A stretch of 64,000 nt of DNA from Pseudochelatococcus sp050946405 (GTDB lineage: Bacteria > Pseudomonadota > Alphaproteobacteria > Rhizobiales > Beijerinckiaceae): positions 81,372 to 145,371 of the forward strand of contig NZ_JBMNUS010000012.1 in assembly GCF_050946405.1 (NCBI RefSeq), in the 5' to 3' direction. The translations under genes were made by a program, and so were the position numbers. Positions 46,586 to 54,532 of the stretch are shown here, one piece after another. The first letter of the stretch is position 1; the number at the start of each line of letters is the position of its first letter. The notes beneath the pieces are model-generated. The model did no database searches. It saw nothing but the letters and a program-made list of their open reading frames with translations, and was not told where the DNA came from.

Positions 46586-47746
46586 GCCGGGCAGTTGCAC
46601 GGCCGTGAACGCTTCCGTGCGGCCGATGCCGCCGCGTTCCGTCAGCACGGTCCGCCGCTGGCCGATCTCGCCGGCGAGATGGCGCTCCAGCAGGCGCGCG
46701 CCGATGGCCCGCAGCCGCGCGGCGCGTTCCTTCACCGCCTCGCGCGCCACCTGCGGCATGCGCGCCGCCGGCGTGCCGGGGCGGGGCGAGAACGGAAAGA
46801 CGTGCAGGTGCGTCAGTCCGTAGGCGACGACGGCCTCGCAGGTGCGCGCGAACATTTCTTCAGTCTCGGTCGGAAAGCCGGCGATGATATCCGCGCCGAA
46901 CACCATGTCCGGGCGCAGGCGGCGCACTTCCTCCACGAAGGCGAGGGCGTCGGCGTGGGAGTGGCGGCGCTTCATGCGCTTGAGGATGAGGTCGTCGCCC
47001 GACTGGAGCGAGAGATGCAGGTGCGGCATCAGGCGCCTGTCGGTGGCGACGGCTTCCAGCAGGTGCTCGTCCGCCTCCACCGAATCGATGGAGGAGAGCC
47101 GCAGCCGCGCCAGATCCGGCACATGGCGCAGGATGTTCTTCACCAGCAGGCCGAGCGTCGGCCGGCCGGGCAGGTCCGCGCCGTAGCTGGTGATGTCGAC
47201 GCCGGTGACGACCGCCTCGCGATAGCCGTTGCCGGTGAGGCGCTTCAGCCCCTCGACCACCGCGCCCATCGGCACCGAGCGCGACGGCCCGCGCCCGAAG
47301 GGGATGACGCAGAACGTGCAGCGGTGATCGCAGCCGTTCTGCACCTGCACGAAGGCGCGCGTGCGGTCCTCGAAGGCATCGGCCATCTGCGGCGCGGTCT
47401 CGCGCACGGCCATGACGTCGCTCACCGCGACGCGCGCGGGAGCCGGCGTCATCCATGTTTCGGGGCGCATCTTGTCGGCGTTGCCGACGACGCGCGCCAC
47501 CTCCGGCATGGCGGCGAAGCGCTCGGGCTCGATCTGCGCCGCGCAGCCGGTGACGACGATGCGCGCATCGGGGCGCTCGCGCTTGAGGCGGCGGATACTC
47601 TGGCGGGCGTGGCGCGTCGCCTCCGCCGTCACGGCGCAGGTGTTGACGATGACGATATCGTCGCCGGCGGCTTCCGCGTGGCGGCGCAGCGTCTCCGACT
47701 CGGCGATGTTCAGCCGGCAGCCGAAGGTGACGATCTCGACCGCCAT
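46514..47746 (-). CDS. mtaB: MtaB, tRNA (t6A37) methylthiotransferase
   Basis: The ATG at 47746 overlaps the dapF stop by one base and gives 410 residues. The N-terminal UPF0004 Cys residues are in FGCRLN, NTCAVT and GCAAQ, the radical-SAM cluster in NGCDHRCTFCVIPFGRG, and a short TRAM-like C-terminus follows. It converts t6A37 to ms2t6A in tRNA. It overlaps the RluA-family gene tail to tail by 72 bases. Confidence 0.93.
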   Translation of the reverse strand: MAVEIVTFGCRLNIAESETLRRHAEAAGDDIVIVNTCAVTAEATRHARQSIRRLKRERPDARIVVTGCAAQIEPERFAAMPEVARVVGNADKMRPETWMTPAPARVAVSDVMAVRETAPQMADAFEDRTRAFVQVQNGCDHRCTFCVIPFGRGPSRSVPMGAVVEGLKRLTGNGYREAVVTGVDITSYGADLPGRPTLGLLVKNILRHVPDLARLRLSSIDSVEADEHLLEAVATDRRLMPHLHLSLQSGDDLILKRMKRRHSHADALAFVEEVRRLRPDMVFGADIIAGFPTETEEMFARTCEAVVAYGLTHLHVFPFSPRPGTPAARMPQVAREAVKERAARLRAIGARLLERHLAGEIGQRRTVLTERGGIGRTEAFTAVQLPGSPAAGQFLPVTIAAHDGRQLLAA

Positions 47747-48642
47747 CACACCGCCGCGTCGCCGAAAAGGGCCGGCGGCAGGCTGTCCGACCATTCGAGT
47801 TCGGTGGGCCCCGTCATCCGCACGCCCTCGCCGTGCTCGTCCTTGCCATGCTCGTCCTTGCCATGCCATTCGATGACGAGTTCGCCGCCCGGCAGCACGA
47901 CCGTGACGCGCGGTTCCGCAAGGCCGCGCGAGATCGCCGCCACCGCCGCCGCGCAGGCGCCGGAGCCGCAGGCGCGGGTCTCGCCCGCGCCGCGCTCCCA
48001 CACGCGCAGCAGCAGGCGGTCGCGGCCCGCCATCTGCGCCAGCGAGATGTTGGCGCGCTCGGGAAACAGCGGATCGTGCTCCAGCGAGGGGCCGAGCGCG
48101 GCAAGGTCGTAGGCCGCCGCGTCGGTGACGAAGAACACCGCATGCGGGTTGCCCATGCTCACCCCGAACGGCCTTTCCAGCGCGGGCAGGCCGGGCGCTT
48201 CCCGCGACAGCGGGAGGGCCGCGGTATCGGGCACCGGCCCCGAGAGGGGAATGTCCTGCCAGCCGAAACGCGGCGCGCCCATGTCGACGGTGAAGACGTT
48301 CTCGCCGCGCCGCGTGCAGGCGAGAATGCCGGCGCCCGTCTCGACGGCGGTTTCGGTGCGATCGGTGCCGCGCAGCACGGCCCAGGCGACGCAGCGCGTG
48401 CCGTTGCCGCAGGCGCCCGCCTCCGAACCGTCGGCGTTGTAGATGCGCACGAAGGCGTCCGTGTCTTCCGAGACGGGATCGTGCAGCACCATCAACTGGT
48501 CGAAGCGCGCCCGCTCGAAGCGCCCGATGGCCCGCACCTCTTCTCCCGTCACGGCATGCGAGCGTCCGCGCAGGTCGAGCACCACGATCTCGTTGCCGAG
48601 GCCGTTCATCTTGAGGAAGGGCAGATTGGAAAGCGTGTTCAA
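47746..48642 (-). CDS. dapF: Diaminopimelate epimerase
   Basis: I choose the TTG at 48642 (298 residues), since PFLKMNGLGNEIVVLD is conserved in the family before and after the ATG at 48609. The two catalytic Cys lie in GACGNGTRC and ETRACGSGACAA. The enzyme makes meso-diaminopimelate for lysine and peptidoglycan. A 15-base direct repeat (47836-47865) encodes GKDEHGKDEH near the C-terminus. It is coupled to mtaB. Confidence 0.93.
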   Translation of the reverse strand: MNTLSNLPFLKMNGLGNEIVVLDLRGRSHAVTGEEVRAIGRFERARFDQLMVLHDPVSEDTDAFVRIYNADGSEAGACGNGTRCVAWAVLRGTDRTETAVETGAGILACTRRGENVFTVDMGAPRFGWQDIPLSGPVPDTAALPLSREAPGLPALERPFGVSMGNPHAVFFVTDAAAYDLAALGPSLEHDPLFPERANISLAQMAGRDRLLLRVWERGAGETRACGSGACAAAVAAISRGLAEPRVTVVLPGGELVIEWHGKDEHGKDEHGEGVRMTGPTELEWSDSLPPALFGDAAV

Positions 48643-48819
48643 AATTTTGTCCGTCAAAGAGATTGCAGATGAGATATATGATGCAATTCGCGCATGAAGA
48701 CCAGTCCCGGCGGCTCCGCCCTTCAGCCGTAATATTCGTGTGCTATGCGATAGAGCACGATGCGCGGCCCGGCTGCCGGCGGCGCTGACCCCTGGAGCAG
48801 CTGACCCTTGGAGCAACGG

Positions 48820-49767
48820 ATGACGGCGCGTGTACGATTCGCGTTTCTGGCTTGCCTCGTCCTGACGGGGCCTGCGCATGCCACGCGCCTTGAGGCGCTC
48901 GACACCCGGCCCGCGGCGGTCCAGCCTCCCGGCTCCGTGCCGGAGACGCCCGCCGTGCCGCTGATTTCTCCGCCCGACGCCGGCGCGTCCGCCGGCGAGA
49001 ACGGCGATGCCGCGCGGACGCCCGATGCGTCGCGGGCGACGCTCGCCCCGCCGCCCGCCGATGCGAGCCGCATCGACGCGGTCGAGATCGCCCCGCGCAC
49101 GACGCTGGTGCTGTCGCTGAAATCGAGCTGGGAAAAGGGCTTCGAAAGTCTCGCGGCCGCTTTCCGGCTGCTCGACGAGATCGCCATCGCCGCCGGTTTC
49201 GACGTGACGGGCAGGCCGTTCGCGGTCTTCACCAGGACGGATGACGACGGCTTCGGCTTCGACGCCATGCTGCCGGTCTCGGGCCCGGATCGCGACACGC
49301 AGGCGAATGCCGATGCGGCCATGCGGGAAGCTCTCGCGCAGGCGGTCGCGGAACATGCCGCCGCCGACGGCGGAAAGGACGAGAACGCGCGCGCCGTCAG
49401 GCTCGGCGCGGGTCCCTCCGGCAAGGCCTATCGCTTCGTTCATGCCTCGCCCTATGACGACATCGACACCACCTACGAGGCCGTCACCGCCTGGCTCGAC
49501 AGCCGCAACATCGCGGTGCGCGACGCCTTCATCGAGGAATACGTCTCCGACCTGACCGAGCCGACGGACGAGGCGCTGGAGGTTTATGTCTACGTGCAGC
49601 CCGTCGACGGGCCGGCGGGCGAGGGAACGGCGCCGGACGAAGACCCGCTGCATCCGCCGCCGGCACCGGCGCAGACGCCGCAGCCCCGGATGCCGCAGTC
49701 CCAAATGCCGCAGTCCGATGCGCCGCAGCCGTCCGATCCGCAGGCGCCCGCGCCGGCCGGCAGGTGA
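48820..49767 (+). CDS. Secreted GyrI-like domain protein
   Basis: The ATG at 48820, with GGAG upstream, opens a 315-residue protein with a Sec signal peptide (FAFLACLVLTGPAHATRL). A Pro/Ala linker leads to a GyrI/effector-binding-like domain (SLKSSWEKGFESLAAAFRLL, GRPFAVFTRTDDDGFGFDAM). The C-terminus is a Pro/Gln repeat tail (QPRMPQSQMPQ). Similar secreted proteins occur in Hyphomicrobiales; a small-molecule binding role is inferred, not shown. Confidence 0.72.
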   Translation: MTARVRFAFLACLVLTGPAHATRLEALDTRPAAVQPPGSVPETPAVPLISPPDAGASAGENGDAARTPDASRATLAPPPADASRIDAVEIAPRTTLVLSLKSSWEKGFESLAAAFRLLDEIAIAAGFDVTGRPFAVFTRTDDDGFGFDAMLPVSGPDRDTQANADAAMREALAQAVAEHAAADGGKDENARAVRLGAGPSGKAYRFVHASPYDDIDTTYEAVTAWLDSRNIAVRDAFIEEYVSDLTEPTDEALEVYVYVQPVDGPAGEGTAPDEDPLHPPPAPAQTPQPRMPQSQMPQSDAPQPSDPQAPAPAGR

Positions 49768-49780
49768 AGCCCTCCGTTCG

Positions 49781-49820
49781 GCTATCGATCGGGGCTTGAC
49801 TCCATGCCCCGATCGATAGC
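49781..49820 (+). terminator. 15-base perfect hairpin after the GyrI-like gene
   Basis: GCTATCGATCGGGGC and GCCCCGATCGATAGC pair exactly around a 10-base loop, 14 bases past the stop. A T-rich run is missing, but the position and strength fit a terminator. Confidence 0.55.
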
Positions 49821-50130
49821 ATAAAGCCCGGATATATCCGCCCGAACCTTCGTTCGCGAGCCGCCGACCGTGCAGGGGTTTCATGCCCCGCCGGAGGTCC
49901 ACGTCCGACAGCGCGTTGCGCCCTCGGGCGCGTTCGGCTTTGCGCATACGGATTCACGGCGCGGATCGCAGGCGGAGAGAAGCATGGTTGGCGAAGCGGC
50001 CCGTCCGGGCGTGCTGCCGGGTCTGGACATCGGGCGTATGGCCCCGCACATCCCTGAAGGGCGGATGCCCCCGCGGGGCGGGATCGCGCGCGCCCGCGCG
50101 GCGGCGGCCAACGGATAACCGGAGACAGCC
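49821..50130. other. Leader region of ffh, no gene recognised
   Basis: The 310 bases before ffh contain open frames on both strands, but none with a ribosome site or family resemblance. No 4.5S RNA core was seen. The ffh promoter should lie here. Confidence 0.4.
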
Positions 50131-51762
50131 ATGTTCGAGAGCCTTTCCGAAAAACTTTCCGGCATTTTCGATACGCTCACCCGCCGGGGCGCGCTGACCG
50201 AGGCGGATGTCGGCGCCGCGCTGCGCGAGGTGCGCCGCGCGCTGCTTGAGGCGGACGTGGCGCTGGAGGTGGTGCGCTCCTTCACCGAGAAGGTGAAGGC
50301 GGCGGCCGTGGGCGCCAATGTCGTCAAGTCGGTGACGCCGGGGCAGATGGTCGTCAAGATCGTCCACGACCAGCTCGTCGAGATGCTCGGCACGGAGGCG
50401 ATCGGCATCGATCTCGATGCGCTGCCGCCGGTCGCGATCCTCATGGTCGGCTTGCAGGGCTCGGGCAAGACGACGACCACGGCCAAGATCGCCCGCCGCC
50501 TCACCGACAGGGAAAAGCGCAAGGTCCTGCTCGCCTCGCTCGACACCCGCCGCCCGGCGGCCATGGAGCAGCTCGCCGTGCTGGCCAAGCAGGTGGGCGT
50601 CGATGCGCTGCCCATCGTGGCCGGCCAGTCGGCGGTGCAGATCGCGAAGCGCGCCATGGAGGCCGCCCGGCTCGGCGGCTATGACGTCGTGATGCTCGAC
50701 ACCGCCGGCCGCGTCACCATCGACGAGGCGCTGATGGCGGAAGTGGCGCAGGTGAAGGCCGCGACCGATCCGCACGAGGTGCTGCTCGTCGCCGACAGCC
50801 TCACCGGCCAGGATGCGGTGAACACCGCGCGCGCCTTCGACACGCGGCTCGGCGTCACCGGCATCGTGCTCACCCGCATGGACGGCGACGGGCGCGGCGG
50901 CGCGGCGCTCTCCATGCGCGCCGTCACCGGCAAGCCGATCAAGCTCGTCGGCACCGGCGAGAAAATCGACGCGCTGGAGGACTTTCATCCCAAGCGGGTG
51001 GCCAACCGCATTCTGGGCATGGGCGACATCGTGTCGCTCGTGGAGAAGGCGTCCGAGACGCTCGACGCCGAAAAAGCCATGCGCATGGCCGAGAAGATGC
51101 GCAAGGGCCAGTTCGATCTCAACGATCTGCGCGATCAGATCGGCCAGATGGAGCGTATCGGCGGCATGAAGGGCATGCTGGGCATGATGCCGGGCATGGC
51201 CAAGATGAAGAGCCAGATCGACAACGCCGGCCTCGACGAACGCATCCTGAAGCGTCAGAAGGCGATCATCGATTCGATGACGCCGAAGGAGCGCCGCTCG
51301 CCCGATATCCTCAAGGCCAGCCGCAAGAAGCGCATCGCCGCCGGCTCCGGCACGAAGGTCGAGGACGTCAACAGGCTCCTCAAGATGCATCGCCAGATGG
51401 CCGACGTGATGAAGGCCATGGGCAAGGGCGGGCGTGGCGGCATCGCCGGAGCGCTCGGCAACATGTTCGGTCTCGGCGGCGGCGGTCTTGGCGGCGGCAT
51501 GCCGAACATCGATCCTTCCAGGCTCACGCCGGAAATGATCGAGGAAATGAAGAAACAACTGCCGGCGGGCCTTGCCGGCGGTTTGCCGGGAGAGGGTTCG
51601 CCCGGCGGCCTCCCGAAGCTGCCGCCGGCGGGGCTTGGAAACAAGGGGAGCGGCACGCCGAAGCTGCCCGGTCTTCCCGGTCTTGGCGGCGGTTCCGGCG
51701 GCGGTCTGCCGGGGCTCGGAAAGCCGGGCGGGTCGTTCAATCCGTTCGGCAAGAAGAAATAA
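50131..51762 (+). CDS. ffh: Ffh, signal recognition particle GTPase
   Basis: The 543-residue SRP54 has NG-domain motifs (GLQGSGKTTTTAKIARRL, LDTAGR, TRMDGDGRGG) and a Met-rich M domain (MAEKMRKGQFDLNDLRDQIG, MKGMLGMMPGMAKMK). A long Gly/Pro/Leu-rich tail (about residues 445-543) exceeds the common 450-residue form, as in several Hyphomicrobiales. It directs membrane proteins to FtsY. Confidence 0.96.
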   Translation: MFESLSEKLSGIFDTLTRRGALTEADVGAALREVRRALLEADVALEVVRSFTEKVKAAAVGANVVKSVTPGQMVVKIVHDQLVEMLGTEAIGIDLDALPPVAILMVGLQGSGKTTTTAKIARRLTDREKRKVLLASLDTRRPAAMEQLAVLAKQVGVDALPIVAGQSAVQIAKRAMEAARLGGYDVVMLDTAGRVTIDEALMAEVAQVKAATDPHEVLLVADSLTGQDAVNTARAFDTRLGVTGIVLTRMDGDGRGGAALSMRAVTGKPIKLVGTGEKIDALEDFHPKRVANRILGMGDIVSLVEKASETLDAEKAMRMAEKMRKGQFDLNDLRDQIGQMERIGGMKGMLGMMPGMAKMKSQIDNAGLDERILKRQKAIIDSMTPKERRSPDILKASRKKRIAAGSGTKVEDVNRLLKMHRQMADVMKAMGKGGRGGIAGALGNMFGLGGGGLGGGMPNIDPSRLTPEMIEEMKKQLPAGLAGGLPGEGSPGGLPKLPPAGLGNKGSGTPKLPGLPGLGGGSGGGLPGLGKPGGSFNPFGKKK

Positions 51763-51801
51763 GTTTTTGCAAGATTTCTGGTTGAAAGGAAAAGTGAAAA
51801 A

Positions 51802-52188
51802 ATGGCTCTGAAGATTCGTCTCGCCCGTGGCGGCGCCAAGAAGCGCCCCTATTACCGTATCGTCGTTGCCGATGCCCGCGCGCCGCGCGACGGTCGCTTC
51901 ATCGATCGCATCGGCGCCTACGATCCGCTGAAGGCGAAGGACGACCCGGCGCGCATCGCCATCGACATCGAAAAGGCGAAGGAATGGCTCGCCAAGGGCG
52001 CGCAGCCGACCGACCGCGTGCTGCGTTTCCTCGATGTCGCCGGCGTCACCACGCGCCCCGCGCGCAGCAACCCCAAGAAGGGCGAGCCGGGCAAGAAGGC
52101 GCAGGAACGTGCCGCCGAGCGCGCCGAAGCTGCGGCGGCAGCCGCTGCCGCCGCCGCAGAGGCGACCGGGGAAACCGCGGAAGCGTGA
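51802..52188 (+). CDS. rpsP: 30S ribosomal protein S16
   Basis: The 128-residue protein begins MALKIRLARGGAKKRPYYR and keeps the S16 core up to residue ~80. An Ala/Glu/Lys-rich C-terminal extension follows. It is in the usual rpsP-rimM-trmD-rplS order after ffh. Confidence 0.96.
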   Translation: MALKIRLARGGAKKRPYYRIVVADARAPRDGRFIDRIGAYDPLKAKDDPARIAIDIEKAKEWLAKGAQPTDRVLRFLDVAGVTTRPARSNPKKGEPGKKAQERAAERAEAAAAAAAAAAEATGETAEA

Positions 52189-52236
52189 TCGCGGGACGAA
52201 ACGTCATCCTGGACACCGGCGGAGCGGGTGCGGATC

Positions 52237-52794
52237 ATGGCTGAGGCGAGACGCGAGCGTGTTCTTGTCGGCGAGTTCGGCCGCGCCCACGGTGTCCGTG
52301 GCGAGGTGCGGCTGAAATCGTTCACCGGCGATCCGGCGGCGATCGCGTCCTACAACCCGCTTCAGCGCGAGGATGGCGGTCCGGTCGTGCTCGTCGGGCT
52401 GAGGCCGGTGGCGGGCACGCACGACATGTTCGTCGTCCGCGTCGAGGGCGTCGCCACCCGTGAGGCGGCGGAAGCCTTGACGCGCGAGCGCCTTTATGTG
52501 CCGCGTGAGCGGTTGCAGGTCGAGCTTGACGACGACGAGTTCCTGCAAGCCGATCTCGTGGGCGCGCGCGTCGAGGATGGCGCGGGCAAGGCGATCGGCC
52601 GGCTGACGGCGTTCCACGATTTCGGCGGCGGCGACGTCATCGAGATCGCGCCCCATCCCTCGCTCGGGCGGCGCAAGCCGGCGCTGCTGCCGTTCACGAA
52701 GGCTTTCGTGCCGGTGGTCGACGCGGCCGGCGGGCGCGTCGTGGTGGCGGCGGATCTGTTCGGCGATGACGGCGACGATGAGCCCCGTGATTGA
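52237..52794 (+). CDS. rimM: RimM, 16S rRNA processing protein
   Basis: I use the ATG at 52237 (185 residues); a GTG at 52228 is in frame. The N-terminal domain has VLVGEFGRAHGVRGEVRLKS, and the PRC-barrel has DLVGARVEDGAGKAIGRL. It helps assemble the 30S head, with S19. It overlaps trmD by 17 bases. Confidence 0.94.
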   Translation: MAEARRERVLVGEFGRAHGVRGEVRLKSFTGDPAAIASYNPLQREDGGPVVLVGLRPVAGTHDMFVVRVEGVATREAAEALTRERLYVPRERLQVELDDDEFLQADLVGARVEDGAGKAIGRLTAFHDFGGGDVIEIAPHPSLGRRKPALLPFTKAFVPVVDAAGGRVVVAADLFGDDGDDEPRD

Positions 52795-53485
52795 GGCGCC
52801 GCGTCCCGTGTGGCGCGCCAGCGTGCTGACGCTGTTTCCCGAGATGTTTCCGGGGCCGCTCGGCATCAGTCTGGCGGGCGAGGCGCTGAAGCGCGGCGAC
52901 TGGTCGCTCGATGCGCACGACATCCGCGATCACGGCCTCGGCCGCCACCGCAGCGTGGATGACACGCCGGCCGGCGGCGGGCCGGGCATGGTGCTGCGCG
53001 CCGATGTGCTGGCGGCGGCGATCGACGCCGTATGCGCCGGCGACGCGCGGCCCCGCCTCCTGATGAGCCCGCGCGGCCGTCCGCTCGCGCAGGCGCGGGT
53101 GCGCGCGCTGGCGGAAGGGCCGGGCGCGGTGATCGTGTGCGGGCGCTTCGAGGGCGTGGACGAGCGCGTGATCGCCGGGCGCGGGCTTGAGGAAGTATCG
53201 ATCGGCGATTACGTGCTCTCCGGCGGCGAGCCGGCGGCGATGGTCGTGATCGACGCCTGCGTGCGCCTGCTGCCCGGCGTCATGGGGCACGACGCTTCCG
53301 GCGCGGAAGAGAGCTTCGAATCGGGGCTGCTGGAATACCCGCACTACACCCGCCCGCGCGTGTGGGAGGGCCGGGAGATTCCCGAGGTGCTGCTGTCCGG
53401 CAACCACGGTGCCGTCGCCCGCTGGCGGCGCGAGGAAGCGGAGCGCATCACCCGCGCAAGGCGGCCCGATCTGATGCGAGGATGA
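52778..53485 (+). CDS. trmD: tRNA (guanine-N1)-methyltransferase TrmD
   Basis: From the ATG at 52778 (another at 52766) the protein has 235 residues. The SPOUT trefoil knot motifs are present: TLFPEMFPGPLG, PAGGGPGMVLRADV, CGRFEGVDERVI and SIGDYVLSGGEPAAMV. It makes m1G37 in tRNAs. The overlap with rimM implies coupled translation. Confidence 0.95.
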   Translation: MSPVIEAPRPVWRASVLTLFPEMFPGPLGISLAGEALKRGDWSLDAHDIRDHGLGRHRSVDDTPAGGGPGMVLRADVLAAAIDAVCAGDARPRLLMSPRGRPLAQARVRALAEGPGAVIVCGRFEGVDERVIAGRGLEEVSIGDYVLSGGEPAAMVVIDACVRLLPGVMGHDASGAEESFESGLLEYPHYTRPRVWEGREIPEVLLSGNHGAVARWRREEAERITRARRPDLMRG

Positions 53486-53632
53486 CGCGAGCGGCTCGAC
53501 AAGCGCGCCCCGCTCGTGTATAGGCCACCCTTCTCTGCGCAAGCCCGCCGGCCGGCGGCGCGCGGGGGAATCAAATGACAACAGCGCGCCGAAACGCTGG
53601 CACCCATGTGTGCCCCGGCAGGAGTATGTGAT

Positions 53633-54043
53633 ATGAGCAACGTGATCGAACAGCTCGAGAAAGAGCAGATCGAAAAGCTTTCCGCCGCCCGCGAGACCCC
53701 GGCCTTCCAGCCCGGCGACACGGTCATCGTCAACGTGCGCGTGAAGGAAGGCGAACGCAGCCGCGTTCAGGCTTATGAAGGCGTCGTGATCGCCCGTGGC
53801 GGCTCCGGCCTGCACGAGAGCTTCACCGTCCGCAAGATTTCCTACGGCGAGGGCGTGGAGCGCGTGTTCCCGATCTACTCGCCGATCATCGATTCCATCA
53901 AGGTCGTGCGCCGCGGCAAGGTGCGCCGCGCCAAGCTGTATTACCTGCGCGACCGCCGCGGCAAGTCCGCCCGTATCGCCGAGCGCGTGGACCGCAACCG
54001 GACGGCCGGCAAGAAGGGCGCTGCCGCGCCCGCAGCCGAATAA
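53633..54043 (+). CDS. rplS: 50S ribosomal protein L19
   Basis: The ATG at 53633, behind GGAG, gives 136 residues. It has the L19 motifs FQPGDTVIVNVRVKEGERSR, RVQAYEGVVIARGG, SYGEGVERVFPIYSP and VRRAKLYYLRDRRGKSARI. It lies at the 30S-50S interface. A terminator follows at 54106. Confidence 0.97.
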   Translation: MSNVIEQLEKEQIEKLSAARETPAFQPGDTVIVNVRVKEGERSRVQAYEGVVIARGGSGLHESFTVRKISYGEGVERVFPIYSPIIDSIKVVRRGKVRRAKLYYLRDRRGKSARIAERVDRNRTAGKKGAAAPAAE

Positions 54044-54105
54044 GGCTGTCCGCCGCCGGGTAGAGCATGATCTTCCGGGAGCATGCTTCAGGCAATGCCG
54101 TTCAG

Positions 54106-54137
54106 GGCGATCCGATACGTTGTCGGGTCGCCTTTTT
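54106..54137 (+). terminator. Intrinsic terminator of the rpsP-rplS operon
   Basis: GGCGATCCGAT pairs with GTCGGGTCGCC (two G-T pairs) across ACGTT and is followed by TTTTT. It lies 63 bases after the rplS stop. A small AGCATG...CATGCT palindrome precedes it. Confidence 0.8.
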
Positions 54138-54198
54138 GTTATTTTGTGTCGCCCGTGCCGCCTGCATAAAAACAATTGTTCGCCCCCTCGGGCTGTGT

Positions 54199-54213
54199 TA
54201 AGAACCGTTCTTA
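54199..54213. promoter_or_regulatory. Perfect palindrome TAAGAAC-C-GTTCTTA in the leuC leader
   Basis: The 7-base arms are exact around one base. The last base is the first of an ATG that opens a 59-codon frame (54213-54392). A regulator site is likely; the spacing does not match the alphaproteobacterial LexA box. Confidence 0.4.
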
Positions 54214-54392
54214 TGACGATGACGTTCCCGCCCCTGTTCCTGCCTGTGACGGCGCGCGCCGCCGCCCGGCAGGTCGCGCGGCCCCGGTGGCCGACGACGC
54301 AGGAGTTTGCGGCGTTGCATGATCACGCGCGTCTGCCGTGGCGTTTCTTCGGGCGTTTCTCCGCCTCGCTTGCTGCCGGCCTTAGGCGCTGA
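54213..54392 (+). CDS. Possible 59-aa small frame in the leuC leader
   Basis: A frame begins ATGACGATGACG and runs 59 codons with mostly G/C third positions. It has no ribosome site and no family match I recognise. It may be a leader peptide or a chance frame in GC-rich DNA. It is not Leu-rich enough for a classical leu leader. Confidence 0.2.
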   Translation: MTMTFPPLFLPVTARAAARQVARPRWPTTQEFAALHDHARLPWRFFGRFSASLAAGLRR

Positions 54393-54480
54393 CGCCTTCG
54401 CGGCGTCGGTCGCGTCCGCCTGCATGGCGCGGTGGACGGGCCATTCGTTTCCCCAATATTGCGAAGATGGCGCGCAATCG

Positions 54481-54520
54481 CCGCCGATCTTCCGATATTT
54501 CCGCCAGTCTTCCGATATTT
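54481..54520 (+). repeat. 20-base tandem repeat before leuC
   Basis: Two adjacent 20-base units, each ending in TCTTCCGATATTT, match at 18 of 20 positions. They lie 13 bases upstream of the leuC ATG, so they fall in the leader mRNA next to the ribosome site. They may be a regulator or RNA-binding site. Confidence 0.55.
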
Positions 54521-54532
54521 CAAGGTGCGGTC

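Noticed and set aside
49821..50130. 4.5S (SRP) RNA gene near ffh
   Set aside because: The conserved SRP RNA core and GNRA hairpin were not found.
54199..54213. LexA box
   Set aside because: Alphaproteobacterial LexA sites are GAAC-N7-GTTC; here the half sites are one base apart.
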